From the NCBI GenBank assembly GCA_024195265.1, contig JAJLRJ010000007.1, positions 10,903,828 through 10,967,827 of the forward strand: DNA of 64,000 nt, read 5' to 3'. The DNA comes from Dendrophyllia cribrosa. Its lineage: Eukaryota; Cnidaria; Anthozoa; Scleractinia; Dendrophylliidae. Below, in pieces: positions 36,334 through 49,613 of this stretch. A program made the translations under genes and the position numbers. Positions within the stretch are counted from its first letter, which is position 1; the number at the start of each line of letters is the position of its first letter. A model generated the notes under the pieces. The model worked only from the letters and a program-made list of their open reading frames with translations, made no database searches and was not told the origin of the DNA.

Positions 36334-38548
36334 GGCTCGTGACCAAAAATTGAAAAAATCCGCAAGGCATCAATTGAACTTTATAAAATAACAAGACAGA
36401 GACTTAAAATTCAGTATGGCTCAGTCTAGGTTGCGTGCAGGCGCTAGAAAGGAGAAAGAAAGGAGAATTATCTACACGTGCAAAGCAGGAGGAAAGCTGA
36501 AAGAGTGCGGAGCTCGAATGAAAGGGTATCGCGATTCGTGCTTTGCCCGCGCGTTTCACGTGAGAGCATGAACGACCCTCTCCCACCCCTGCCTTGCGCC
36601 TGTCAGTCATGTGAACAATGCGAGATCCGCGAGACAATGGTCACGACACAAATCAGTTTTCTCGGAACAACGGAAAAAAAACCCAGTTGAACTTCCTTTG
36701 TAAACCAGTGCAAATTTAAACCTTTAGTCAGGTCAGTTGAGCGACTGTTTTCGATTTTCAATTACATCTGAGCGATGTGTTTGACTGCAGTGCAATACTT
36801 TACTTCCTCTAGGCAGTTTGTCTAGGGTACTGTGACAAGTCATAAAATCTAACTGGATTGGTAAGACTGTAGTAAGAATCAATAAGAAGGTAGCCTATTA
36901 GGTTTATCTTTAATTGTGCACGGCTCTTGATCCTGTTTTGGGAAAATATAATAACAAGGGACATGTTTAGGGGTGGAAAACAGAAATAATTACCTTGGAT
37001 GCTCGGTTCAACTGAATAGGTGTATTTTGTCTAGGTGTATAGTCTGGGCAAATAAACCGTCACCAAAACTGCTAAAATGCAAATACAGTACTAAGCTGAC
37101 ATGTCATCATCAGTGATGAAAGTGACGTAAATGCGCGCATACGCGATGAACGAGTTATTGCGGTGCGGAAGGGAATTTTTACAGTTGAACAATGAAGTAA
37201 TTCAATGTCATGCTCATATTAGGAATATGTTAAGCAATATAAAAAGGAAAACTTAGATTTATAAATCACAAAACATATCATGCAACACGCGATATAGTAC
37301 GGTAATGCAGCTTAAAGCTTTCAAATTGTAAGTCGGGAGAAACGAACCAGAACTGCTAAAGGCAAATACTAGACCGACATGCCATCAGAAAAAAACACTG
37401 CATATCATTGTGAAGACAACTTTATGTGCTGCACGACTGTGAAGACAGGTTTTCTGACACTAGAGACAATTGTCTGATTCTGCGACAGCTACTCAACCCG
37501 GGGGAACACTCGCTGGCTTCGGGAAGTCCAGGATCTGTTACAGCAGATAATATTTCCGAGAAAAATAGAACAGACGGAACTTTGGTCCAACGAAATTTAT
37601 TCTACTTGTACTCAAGAACATGACCAGAATACAACCAAAAGTTTTTCACTTACAATCTTAGCTAATGATGCGTTACAACTTTATACATCATAGCCAAAAG
37701 AGCTATAAATTACAAAGCACAAACAAGAATTTCCTAAGCTATGATTGGCTAAAACGGAATTTATCCTTTACAAGATTAATCACTTTCAAAACAATACGTA
37801 TAGGTAATCATACGGTTTCGAGTTCAATTTGGGATTAATTTGCACGAGTGAATTTATCAAAAAGCTCAAATTGCACTCGCCGCTTACAAGTGCAAATTAA
37901 TTCCAAATTGAACGAGAAAACCGTATGATTACTTATTAATAATTATACATGAAAAAAATTGCATCCATTTTTTCAAACATACCTCACGGGTTGAAATTAT
38001 AACAACAATCAGCATAGAAAATTGCACGAAGAACAAGTCCAAAGTTTTTGTTGCTTTTCGCGTGATTTTCAATACTTATTGTTATTATAATTTCAACCCG
38101 TAAGGTATGTTTGAGTCTTTGACGTCACTTTCTCCCATTCGCAACCAAGCCTTGGAACAAGGTTGATTAATGGCGGCCGTAAATTCTCGGAAATAAATGT
38201 TAAAATAAAATGACTTCTGATGTTCGTAATGAATTGAAATTTGGCAAGATTAGTAAGAAAGTCTAATTGTGCACGAAAATTTAAAAAAATCAAAATCAAA
38301 AATTTGATCACAGGGACACTTTAAGGTAGATAACTGTTTAACAAAAGGCTAGTGCGTGTTACCATTACATTTTAACGCTTATTAATCGTGTTTCCCAGCC
38401 AGCGCGATTTATAAAATGGGCTGTGATTCATGGTCGCCAATGGACATCTCTTCTAGGAAATTCTAGAAACTTATTTTCGAAGTGTTTTTTTGTTATTAGA
38501 CATTAAATAAGAACCAAACCTGAATATTTGGGAGGTTGCTTAGTTTAA
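36334..38548. repeat. tandem array, unit 1 (proximal part)
   Basis: First of three head-to-tail units. Marker blocks: TCAGTCTAGGTTGCGTG (36421), CATGTGAACAATGCGAGA (36608), the ORF-like segment at 37426-37623, a hairpin at 37808-37928, and TTTGGGAGGTTGCTTAG (38527). The ORF-like segment is near-identical in unit 2 but has no family signature. The unit resumes at 40430 after an insertion. Confidence 0.85.
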
Positions 38549-40425
38549 GTGCCTATGAAATGAATTTTTTTTCTTCGTTTTTCATTAGTTTATTATGTCC
38601 AAAGAACGAAAACAATAATCATTTCCCGAGGAAAAGAAAGAAAATCGGTTTTTTAGCCCCTCGAAGATGCGTCACTTCGGTTGAAAAGTGGCTCCAATTT
38701 TTGGAGAGCCTGGGGGCGAGTGGGCGTGCGTGATGACGTAAATTACGTAAATAGTATGACACATTGGTTTGTTTACGCTATAATTCCCTTGGAATCCTTT
38801 AGCGTGATGGTAATTTTGCCAACGTTTTTGGCTGTACAAATGTCAGACAGCGCCTAATTTGTTTCTTTACAGTCCTCTGAAGGTGAAGAGGATCAGTTTC
38901 GGATCACTCTTGATCAACTGAAATGATCGTGTCCACTGTAGTTTCGCCGTAGCGAGACGAACCGACTGTGCCGCTTGAGCGAAGGAAGTGAACATGAAGA
39001 AGACGGACTTTGATCATTTAGATTATTGAACGTGAAAGGTATACATTTCAGTAGCACAGCGTCTCAGTGGTTCGCCAGTTGTTGTAAGCTTATTGAACGC
39101 AGAGGCGTTTTTGTTATTTCTTTTTAGTGGCTCGTTGACTAACGTTTATCGAACGCGAACGATATATTTGTAGTACAAACAATCATGATATTAGCGCATT
39201 AGCGACTCGGCTGGTCTTCTCTGAAGTTCATTGATCGCGCGTGGAGGTTATGAACCTATTTTATCGGCTTGGCAATTCGCTCGTCTACTTAAAGTTCTTT
39301 TTTCAATGCGAAGGGTATGTCTTGGCGGCTTTCTAAATTATACTGATATGTTATGCATATCCGAGGTGGTGTTTTTCAGGCGGCTTGCCGAATTGAATGT
39401 GAATGGTGTATTTTTAGCGGCAAGGTGCCTTGATAGCGTATTTTTTTATTTATTTATTCAAAATGTTTGAACTCAAGTATATACTTAATAATTATGCTTC
39501 TTAGTTCAGTGTCTTGCCAGCGATTGATCGTTTCTGGAAATTTTAACCACTTGGCGGCTTGTAAGTGAGTTCAAAGTATCGTGTTTACATTTATGTCTGA
39601 TTTATATTTCACTGTATAAAAATTGATCTGATCGAACACGCAATAATTCAGCGATGTATTTTGTTTCGAATAGTCTTACGCATTTGTACGTGTAGATTTT
39701 TGATAGATGTTCCGTGGAATAGACGCCTTCCAGTGAACACTTGCGTCGCTGCACTTTGAATTTTATAATTCGGAATACCGTATAAACATTTATATTTCTC
39801 GCCAGTCAGTGCCGATCGAGTCAGTATATTTTTGAAGGCCTCACTGACTTCGACGGCTCTCTAGTCGAGCCGAGGCTTGAAGGAACTTCCAAACAGGATA
39901 TGGATTGGAAAAATTATGCTTGATTAAACGGCCTCACCGGCCGGAATGTTATTTTCTTTTGCAAAATAATATTAATCTTAACAATAAGCGCTTTCATTGA
40001 AAACAACATCGCTTGACGTACCCTTTCCGATGTCGACGAACAAATTTCGTGTATTTCGCCCGCCTTATTTTCCTCTGGAGCAAAATAAAGCTTTGTTACA
40101 CCCTCTGTTATCGAAGAATTCTAATATCTCGTATGTTTGAGGCCGCTCGCCACATAATATTGGTCCACCTCTAGCGACGTCTCTTGTCAGCTCTCTTGTT
40201 CTCTATATTCCCGCAGCAGTTTGTACAACTATTTACGTCACAGTGTAATATGACACTAGTTTTGGCCGCGCACAAATTGGAGCCACTTTTTAGCGTCAAC
40301 AACCTAACTTTGAGACCATAAAAAAAGCATTTCGCATCGTCCCTAACACTTTAAACCTTTTATTCCAAGGTCTAAAAAGGTGAAACTTTCGATACATCAA
40401 AAAATAAATTTCATTTCATAGGCAC
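38549..40425. mobile_element. 1.9-kb TTAA-flanked insertion in array unit 1
   Basis: Termini GTGCCTATGAAATGAA and TTTCATTTCATAGGCAC, flanked by TTTAA at 38544-38548 and 40426-40430. Unit 2 has the uninterrupted site (TTAG-TTAA-ATTATTG near 43709), which proves the insertion. A sub-terminal AAAGTGGCTCCAATTT is inverted as well. No transposase ORF recognised. Confidence 0.9.
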
Positions 40426-40429
40426 TTTA

Positions 40430-40678
40430 AATTATTGTGTAATGTGTTATTTTGTTGGGTGAAAGAATGTTATTTGTTTTAGTATTAAAGTGTGCGAGAA
40501 AAGGATGAACGGTTTTTGTAGCAGTTCTGTTTCGCGGAAACAGCGGACTGATGTTATACCAATAAGAAACATTTCAAGAATAATTACCTGGTTTCATTAG
40601 TTACTTGGCGTAAATCAATATTTATCGGTTTCTTTTGAACCCAATAGCAGTGCATCTGCGACCTTTCTCCTTAAAAAC
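40430..40678. repeat. tandem array, unit 1 (distal part)
   Basis: Matches 43712-43960 of unit 2: TATTTTGTTGGGTGAAAGAA, GTGTGCGAGAAAAGGATGAA, AACAGCGGACTGATGTTATA. Confidence 0.85.
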
Positions 40679-43600
40679 GGCTCGTAACGAAACCTTAAAA
40701 AAAGTCTCAGACTGAGCCAGGGCATCAATTGAACTCTATAATAATTGAATAATTGAACTCTAAAGTATGTCTCAGTCTAGGTTGCGTGGCAGACGCTAGA
40801 AAGGAGAAAGAAAGGAGAATTCACCACGCGTGCAAAGCACGAGGAAAACTGAAAGAGTGTGAAGCTCGAATAAAGGGGTATCGCGATTCGTGCTTTGCCT
40901 GCGCGTTTCACGTGAGTGCGTGAATGACCCTCTCCCACCCCTGCCTAGCGCCTGTCAGTCATGTGAACAATTCGAGACAATGGTCACGACGCATATCAGT
41001 TTTCTGGGAACAACGGGAAAACTTCCTTTGCAAAGCAGTCGCGACGTAAATTTTTATTCAGGTCAGTTGAGCGACTGTTTTCGTTTTTTAGTTATATCTG
41101 AGCGATGTGTTTGACTGCAGTGCAATCCCTTACTTCCTCTAGGCTACTGTGACAAGTCAAGAAATCTAACTGGATTGGCAAGAAGCAGCAAGAAGGTAAC
41201 CTATTCATTGTGGACTCATTGTGCAGATTGTGTTTTATTGTGTATGACTCTTAATTCTGTTTCGGGGAAATATAATAACTAGGGACATGTTTAGGGTGGA
41301 AAACAGAAATAATTATCTTGGATTTCGTTTGGTAGAAACACGAACAACCGATTGCTAATTGCAAAATTACAGAAATCGTTATACGATATTTTTATACCAG
41401 AACAATGGAGTTATTGTAATATAATGTCATGCCTTCATTTCGAATATGTTAAAAACATTTTAAATAGAGAAAAATAAAGATAAGAAAGCTTGTTAATGAA
41501 AGTAATCTACTTGTAAGTTATGTATAATATTAGCATTTATCTCTGTCAGCTAATAAACATTCATGGGCTAAATAAGTAAAAGGCATTTCAAGAATCGAAA
41601 GCGAAATCTTTACATTCGCTATGACTGCTGATATCGTTTATAGCTACCTATATGAATTTCAAGAGAAACTTATTTCACTGCACCCCGTTTAAATGTGTGC
41701 AGCATTGGATATAACAGGGCAGTTTTGAGCTTTCAGCTTTTAAGTCTGGGCAAATGAACCGTAACCAAAACTGCTAAAATGAAAATACTAAGCCGACATG
41801 TCAATGAACAATGGAGTTATTGTATGTCATGCCTTCATTTCGAATATGTTAAAAACATTTTAAATAGAGAAAAATAAAGATAAGAAAGCTTGTTAATGAA
41901 AGTAATCTACTTGTAAGTTATGTATAATATTAGCATTTATCTCTGTCAGCTAATAAACATTCATGGGCTAAATAAGTAAAAGGCATTTCAGGAATCGAAA
42001 GCGAAATCTTTACATTCGCTATGACTGCTGACATCGTTTATAGCTACCTATATGAATTTCAAGAGAAACTTATTTCACTGCACCCCGTTTAAATGTGTTT
42101 AGCATTGGATATAACAGGGCAGTTTTGAGCTTTCAGCTTTTAAGTCTGGGAAAATGAACCGTGACCAAAACTGCTAAAATGAAAATACTAAGCCGACATG
42201 TCATCAGAAACCGAAATAATATCAGTGATGAAACTGACGTAAATGCGCGCATGCGCGATGAACGAGTTATTGCAGTGCAGGGGGGGGGGGGGGGGAATTT
42301 TACAGTTGAACAATGAAGTAATTCAATGTCATGCTCATATTTGGAATATGTTAAAGAATATAAAAGGGAAGACTTAGATTTATAAATCACATAACATATC
42401 ATGCACCACGTTTTAAAGTTTTAACACGCGATATAGTACGGTAGTGCAGCTTAAAGCTTTCAAATTGTAAGTCGGGAGAAACGAACCAAAACTGCTAAAG
42501 GCAAATACTAGACCGACATGCCATCACAAAAAAACACTGCATGTGAAGACAACTTTATGTGCTGCACGACTGTGAAGACAGGTTTTCTGACACTAGAGAC
42601 AATTGTCTGATTCTGCGACAGCTACTCAACCCGGGGGAACACTCGCTGGCTTCGGGAAGTCCAGGATCTGTTACAGCAGATAATATTTCCGAGAAAAATA
42701 GAACAGACGGAACTTTGGTCCAACGAAGTTTATTCTACTTGTACTCAAGAACATGACCAGAATACAACCAAAAAATTTTCACTTACAGTCTTAGCTAATG
42801 ATGCGTTACAACTTACATCATAGCCAAAAGAGCTAAATTACAAAGCATAAACAAGAATTTCCTAAGCTATGATTGGCTAAAATGGAATTTACGCTTTACA
42901 AGATTAATCACTTTCAAAACAATACGTATAGGTAATCATACGGTTTCGAATTCAATTTGGGATTAATTTGCACGAGTGAGTTTTTACAAAAGCTCAAATT
43001 GCACGAGTGAGTTTTTCAAAAAGCTCAAATTGCACTCGCCGCTTACAAGTGCAAATTAATCCCAAATTGAACGAGAAAACCGTATGATTACTTATTAATA
43101 ATTATACATGAAAAATGTTTGCATCCATTTTTTCAAACATACCTCACGGGTTGAATTAAAAATTATAACAACAATCAGCATAGAAAATTGCACGAAGAAC
43201 AAGTCCAAAGTTTTTGTTGCTTTTCGCGTGATTTTCAATACTTATTGTTATTATAATTTCAACCCGTAAGGTATGTTTGAGTCTTTGACGTCACTTTCTC
43301 CCATTCGCAACCAAGCCTTGGAACAAGGTTGATTAATGGCGGCCGTAAATTCTCGGAAATAAATGTTAAAATAAAATGACTTCTGATGTTCGTAATGAAT
43401 TGAAATTTGGCAAGATTAGTAAGAAAGTCTAATTGTGCACGAAAATTAAAAAAATCAAAATCAAAAATTTAATCACAGGGGCACTTTAAGGTAGATAACT
43501 GTTTAACAAAAGGCTAGTGCGTGTTACCATTACATTTTAACGCTTATTAATCGTGTTTCCCAGCCAGCGCGATTTATAAAATGGGCTGTGATTCATGGTC

Positions 43601-43960
43601 GCCAATGGACATCTCTTCTAGGAAATTCTAGAAACTTATTTTCGAAGTGTTTTTTTGTGATTAGACATTAAATAAGAACCAAACCTGAATATTTGGGAGG
43701 TTGCTTAGTTAAATTATTGTGCAATGTGTTATTTTGTTCGGTGAAAGAATGTTATTTGGTTTAGTATTAAAGTGTGCGAGAAAAGGATGAACGGTTTTTG
43801 TAGCAGTTCTGTTTCGCGGAAACAGCGGACTGATGTTATACCAATAAGAAACATTTCAGGAATAATTACCTGGTTTCATTAGTTACGTGGCGTAAATCAA
43901 TATTTATCGGTTTCTTTTGAACCCAATAGCAGTGCATCTGAGACCTTTCTCCTTAAAAAC
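40679..43960. repeat. tandem array, unit 2 (intact)
   Basis: 3.28-kb unit with the same block order as unit 1 and no large insertion. It contains an internal direct duplication: 41400-41805 repeats at 41806-42205 (period about 406 bp). A run of 17 G lies at 42279-42295. The hairpin at 42937-43088 has an extra duplication of ACGAGTGAGTTTTT-type sequence. Confidence 0.85.
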
Positions 43961-45135
43961 GGCTCGTAACCAAAACTTAAAAAAATCTAAGACTGAGCCA
44001 AGGCATCAAGTGAACTCTATAATAATTGAATAATTGAACTCTATAGTATGTCTCAGTCTAGGTTGCGCGGCAGACGCTAGAAAGGAGAGAGAAAGGAGAA
44101 TTCACCACGCGTGCAAAGCACGAGGAAAACTGAAAGAGTGCGTAGCTCGAAAGAGGGGTATCGCGATTCGTGCTTTGCCCGCGCGTTTCAAGTGAGCGCG
44201 TACGCGTGAATGACTCTTTCTCACCCCTGCCTAGCGCCTGTCAGTCATGTGAACAATGCGAGACAATGGTCACGACGCATATCAGTTTTCTGGGAACAAC
44301 GGGAAAAAACCCAGTTGAACACACTGTTGAACTTCCTTTGTAAACCAGTGCAAATTGAAACCTTTATTCAGGTCAGTTGAGCGACTGTTCTCGATTTTCA
44401 ATTATATCTGAGCGATGTGTTTAACGGTATATACTCCATGGAGGTTTTTCCTGTTTAACTGCAGTGCAATACTTTACTTCCTCTAGGATACTGTGACAAG
44501 TCAAGGAATCTAACTGCATTGGCAAGAAGGTAACCTATTCGGTGTGTTTTATTGTGCATGACTATGGATTCTGTTTCGGGGAAATATAATAACTAAGGAC
44601 ATGTTTAGGGGTGGAAAACAGAAATAATTACCGTCGATGCTTGTTTCAAATGAATAGGTGTATTTCGTTTGGAAGAAACACGAACAACTGATTGCTAATA
44701 GCAAAATTACAGAAATCATTATACGATATTTTTATACCAGAACAATGGAGTTATTGTATGTCATGTCATCATTTCGAATACGTTAAAAATAAAGAAAAGA
44801 GAAAAATAAAGATAAGAAAGCTTGTTAATGAAAGTAATCTACATGTAAGTTATGTATAATATAGTATTTATCTCTGTCTGCTAATAAACATTCGTGGGCT
44901 AAATAAGTAAAAGGCATTTCAAGAATGTCAAGAATCGAAAGCGAAATCTTTAATATTCGCTAAGAGGGAAGTTATTGAGTTAAAGACGTCGTTAATCGCT
45001 ACCTGTATGAATTTCAAGAGAAACTTATTTCACTGCACCCCGTTTAAATGTGTTTAGCATTGGATATAGCAGGGCAGTTTTGAGCTTTCAGCTTGTAGGT
45101 CTGGGCAAATTAAATGAGCCGTAACCAAAACTGCT
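43961..45135. repeat. tandem array, unit 3 (truncated)
   Basis: Begins GGCTCGTAACCAAAACTT, follows units 1 and 2 to GGGCAAATTAAATGAGCCGT near 45120, then stops matching. A dispersed fragment of the unit's ORF-like part is at 49000-49290. Confidence 0.8.
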
Positions 45136-45394
45136 CAGAAATTATTATTCCATGCAATGCTCTAAGTGTTAAAGTCACTCTAAACACAAAGAAAATTGGT
45201 TCCTTAAATAAACCTTGTGTGACTCAAGGAGCTTGTTCTTCGTACTGGCTGGAATTTCAATGTAGTTGCTTGTGAAATATGGAAAGCGAGGCATTATGCA
45301 ATTCAGATCGGCATGATAGTAACGCGTTGCTTCGCTGTTGGATGCTTCTTTCCTTTTCCAGTCTCCATCAATGGGAAAGTAATGTCTTTCTTTT

Positions 45395-46487
45395 TTTTAT
45401 TTATTTTGTTGAATATTTATTCAGGAGCATCTGATTTAGCATACACAGCTAGTTTAAACAGAGCCCTGACTAAATTAACAATGTAAACAACTAATACAAG
45501 ATAATACGGTACTTTCAAATTTACGGAACTGAAATAGAAATGAATAAATATGAAATAAACACAAAGCTAAGGTAATAACATAGACCGCTTAAAATGGAGT
45601 TTCGCCAAGATCTTAAATTCCTTGAGGTCAATTGCATTTCGTATTTTACGGGGCAAGGCATTGAATGCCCGTACGCCATTGAGTCTAAAACTGCCCTGGT
45701 ATTTGGCAGTTTTAGCTAAAGGCAAACGCAGTAGGTCACGGTGTCTGGTGTCATAGGAATGGAATTGGTGTGCGTATTTAGATTCAGTTAATAAATAAGC
45801 TGGCGCCAAGTTGTGTAAAGATTTATAAACAAGGACGCACTGAAGATAATCCCGACGCGCTTGTAGATTAGGTCAGCTAAATACGGTGTGCAACTCATCA
45901 GCTCTTATAGATCGGCCCTCGATTATACATGCGGCACGTCGGTTTAACTTATCAAGGTAGCCCTTACAGCCTATTCCACTGATGTCTCAAACGGCTGCGC
46001 AGTATTCAAACGAAGGTAGCACCATCGTGTTGTATAGTGTCACACATGTGGGCTTCGGCAGTACCTTGCGCTCGCGGCGCAGCATACCTAATCTAGAGGA
46101 GATCTTTTTGCCTAAAGAGTCTATGTGGTCTTTCCAAGATAGGGTTTGGTCCATAAGGACACCAAGATATTTAAAAGTATACACCCTGTCTAAATCGGTG
46201 TTATCTGCTCGAATTGAGAACCCATCAACTGCACTGAGTCTCTGGTGCGTACCTATGAGCATTACTTTAGTTTTTTAACATTAAGTATCAGAAAGTTGGA
46301 GTAAAACCAACTGATTGAATTCTCAAAGTCGGACGTAAGCTGAGACTCAATCTCTCTTACAGATTTGCTAGCAAAGAATATAAGCGTATCATCGGCATAG
46401 AGCTCTACACTACATACTCTTACTGCAAGTGGGAGATCGTTGATATACATAATCACCAAGTCAAAGGCTACTATGCGCTGGCGATGA
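45395..46487 (-). pseudogene. LINE reverse-transcriptase remnant
   Basis: Minus-strand pieces in order: YINDLPLAV then ELYADDTLIFFASKSV (catalytic YADD, 46262-46485), KYLGVLMDQTLSWKDHIDSL (45987-46262), and YDTRHRDLLRLPLAKTAKYQ with ALPRKIRNAI (45567-45809). Stops and a frame change separate them, and the whole N-terminal half is missing. The 3' end is an A-rich stretch near 45395-45420. Confidence 0.85.
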
Positions 46488-47081
46488 CAAAAGTCCTGTT
46501 TGCATTGCTTACACATTTTTGCCTCTTTTGGAAGCAAAAGCACAACAAAAGAATTGTCGTTGTGGTGCAGTTCCGAAAACAAACGCTGTGTCTGGACAGG
46601 AGGTCAGTTTACATGCTGGGCATAGCTATTTTTAATTACTGTTTCTCTATGCCTTCGTTATACTAGCTCTCTTGGCATATGTTAGGCTTTCTCTGGTTGC
46701 AAGATAAATAGTGATTTTATAATACTCATGATTTTTTTTTACAGCGCTCCGTTCCGCTACGTTGCACAAGACTACATCCTATTATGGAACGCATGTAGAA
46801 AACACAACTTGACACCAGAATTACACGCCTGTAATTAAGAAAAAAGCCTCAGAAAGAAACACAACCTAACGTCGGATCGAAACTACACTAATGCTATTGG
46901 TTCTATAAAACAAGCCAATGAGAAAACGGAACATTCATTCATTCATTCATTTTATTTTGTCATTAACCACATTAAAAAAATATATAATAATAATAATAAT
47001 AATACGATACACTAGAAATTTATAATAACTTAAAAGACGATAGCCTACCGTGGTAGTGACAAGGAAGCCTATATAGAAGCC

Positions 47082-47841
47082 GATGAATGGGGTTAGTTTC
47101 TAGAGAAACTGTGGTGCTGCGTCGGTGGGGGGATGAAACACGAGAATTTAGTTTTATCGAGTGAGTCGATAAGGTAAATTGACCACCGTAAAAAGATTCA
47201 AATAGCTGACGTTTCGAGCGCTAGCCCTTCGTCGGAGCGAATCAAGGAATTGTGGGTAGTGTGTGGTTTTATATAGTAAGCGGTGGAGCTACGCTATTGG
47301 TGGAAATTTGGTGACGTGAAAAACAAATGTAGATTAGTTGAATGAAAAGCGTTCGTTGATTCCGTGGGGTTTGAGAGTGCCGATTTGAAAGATGATTTTT
47401 TGTTCTAGGTTTTTACGGCTTTCTGTGTTACCCTGGTGTAGGGAAAGGCCGCAGATTGTCATGTGTTGTTTAGAATGGTTAGTAAGATTAAAATGGCGCG
47501 CGACTGGTTTGGATGCGTCTTTGTCATTTTTTTCAACGTCTCGGAGATGTTCACGAAAACGGTCGCCCAGTCTCCTCCCTGTTTCGCCAATGTATATCTT
47601 TTTGCAAAAAGTACATGTAATGCAGTAGATAACATTTATCTACATTTATCTACATTTGTTTTTCACGTCACCAAATTTCCACCAATAGCGTAGCTCCACC
47701 GCTTACTATATAAAACCACACACTACCCACAATTCCTTGATTCGCTCCGACGAAGGGCTAGCGCTCGAAACGTCAGCTATTTGAATCTTTTTACGGTGGT
47801 CAATTTACCTTATCGACTCACTCGATAAAACTAAATTCTCG
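47082..47841 (-). mobile_element. Penelope-like element, head-to-head form, 12-bp target duplication
   Basis: A minus-strand copy (47648 down to 47082) is joined head-to-head with a plus-strand copy of the same 3' end (about 47650-47841). TATATAGAAGCC is duplicated at 47070-47081 and 47842-47853. The minus copy holds the GIY-YIG segment. Each tail has GACGAAGGGCTAGCGCTCGA and GGTAAATTGACCACCG or complement. Inverted partial copies are typical of Penelope-like elements. Confidence 0.85.
47334..47636 (-). pseudogene. GIY-YIG endonuclease segment of the Penelope-like element
   Basis: One hundred codons without a stop, ending TAA at 47336-47334: VIYCITCTFCKKIYIGETG, then RLGDRFREHL, with a CxxC-type cysteine pair before the IYIGET motif as in Penelope-like GIY-YIG domains. 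The reverse transcriptase that should precede it is missing; the fragment starts at the head-to-head joint. Confidence 0.85.
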
Positions 47842-48650
47842 TATATAGAAGCCGGGTGCTTATGAACTAGGCTTCCTGACAATATAGAATACATCATACG
47901 AATTATGAGGACAGCATGAAACATAAAATGTATTATTTTAAAAAGAAGAGGAAAGGAAAGAAGAAGTATGTAGTTCAACAAAGAGTATCCTTCCCAAGAG
48001 TACAAAAGCGGCAAACATTTCATGTACAACGGAATAATATATTTCATATTATTCCGCGAGACGTTTACAACGGAATAATTTCATATTATTCCGCGAGACA
48101 TTTCCTTATGGGAGCAACTGACGAGGTTCACCTTAGAACCGAAACTCGAGTCTTGCTTAAGAAAAACGTAAGAATTCACTAGCATACGTTAGATTTTCAA
48201 AACAGATCACTATATCTGTACAAGCCATGTCGGGATGCAATAACGCCATGATAAAACAACAGAGGTTCTTCAAGCTCCAAGAGACACTACTCAAAAACAG
48301 AATAAAGCAAGGAGCTAAAACATATAAACTGCAAGAAGTCATGATTCCAATAGAGACACGGCAGCTTCATACTTGGATATTAGACACTTACTGATCCTTG
48401 ATAAAGATCTACTTTCTCACAAGTCTAGCACACCGAAGACTTAGACACTAAATCACGGGCCGAGAGATTGACTGATCCAAGCATTTTCATAGAGATTACA
48501 AAAATTGCAGCCGATCGCTTTTTATCTTGCAACAAAAGTTGGCCAAAGAAAGCCTAACATATGCCAAGAGAGCTAGCATAACGAAGGCATAGAGAAACAG
48601 TAATTATAAATGACTAATAATATATGCACAGCATGTAAACTGACCTCCTG

Positions 48651-49330
48651 CCATTAAAGAGATTTATATCCCAAAGATCAAAGAGTCATACAATACATAT
48701 CGAGCACTTGTCACATCTCTATTTTGTTGATCTTAGGGGAACAAATATCTCGTAGACCTTCTTGGGAAAGCTATTCTAAAGGCTTCTTTATACATTTTGC
48801 GACAAGCGGGAGTCGTGTTTAGCCTTTCACTTTTATAATACTCATCGGTTTTTACCACCACAATTTCTCCGATCAAAGGCTCGTGTTCTCGTTCTTCGTT
48901 CTCGTGTTCTTCGTTTCTTCGTTTTCGGAGTCTTCGTTTTCGGGGTCTTTGGTCTTCGGTCTTCGTTTTCGGGGTCTTCGTTTTCGTTACAACCCTGCTA
49001 AATGCAAATACTAGACCGACATGTCATCAGTAAAAACACTGCATATCACTATGAAGACAACTTAATGTGCTGCACGACTGTGAAGACAGGTTTTCTGACA
49101 CTATGAACAATTCTTTGATTCTGGGACAGCCACTCAACCCGGGGGAACACTCGCTGGCCTCGGGAAGTCCGGGATCTGTTACAGTTGATAATATCAACGA
49201 GACAAATAGAAAAATGAGACGGAACTATTTTGGTCCAACGTAGTTTATTCTCAGTTATTCTACTTTTACTCATGAAAAATAACCAGAATACAACCAAAGA
49301 ATGCCTTACAATTCACTACTATTTAAGACT
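48651..49330. other. intergenic with TTCG-rich repeat and dispersed array fragment
   Basis: 48885-48990 is a degenerate GTCTTCGTTTTCGGG repeat. 49000-49290 matches the ORF-like part of the tandem array unit (TGCTGCACGACTGTGAAGAC, CAACCCGGGGGAACACTCGC). Confidence 0.7.
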
Positions 49331-49451
49331 TAGGCCCGGTTTAAACGTCGCATTTTACATGCGCCGAATCTAATTCTAATTAAAGTCGACTTGAATTAAA
49401 AAGGTTCAGCATTTGATTTAAACGTCGCATTTAATTGTGCCGAATTTAATA

Positions 49452-49613
49452 GGCCATTTCCGAGTTGCCTTTAGCCTCTCTATCAAAGCGAGGCTAGATG
49501 CGAAACCTTTCATATGAAAATGAGTTTCCATTCACATGCACTCATCTTCATATGAAAGGTTTAGCACCTAGCCTCGCTTTGATAGAGAGGCTAAAGGCAA
49601 CTCGGAAATGGCC
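49452..49613. mobile_element. MITE family A, copy 3
   Basis: GGCCATTTCCGAGTTGCC and complement, TA on the left at 49450-49451, TT on the right (one base changed). Best-preserved arms of the three copies. Confidence 0.8.

Larger units (their letters stand above)
46597..48650. mobile_element. 2-kb element with about 120-bp inverted ends, composite interior
   Basis: CAGGAGGTCAGTTTACATGC at 46597 and its complement ending at 48650; similarity extends to about 46714 and 48530 (CATATGTTAGGCTTTCT). Inside are a LINE tail with (ATTC)n at 46931-46960 and the Penelope-like element. Whether the outer repeats belong to one transposon is uncertain. Confidence 0.6.

Noticed and set aside
37426..37623. Protein-coding gene repeated at 42559
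   Set aside because: Conserved only because the array units are near-identical; no family motif, and the third copy at 49.0 kb is disrupted.
47392..47693. Plus-strand ORFs over the Penelope-like element
   Set aside because: Shadows of the minus-strand GIY-YIG frame.
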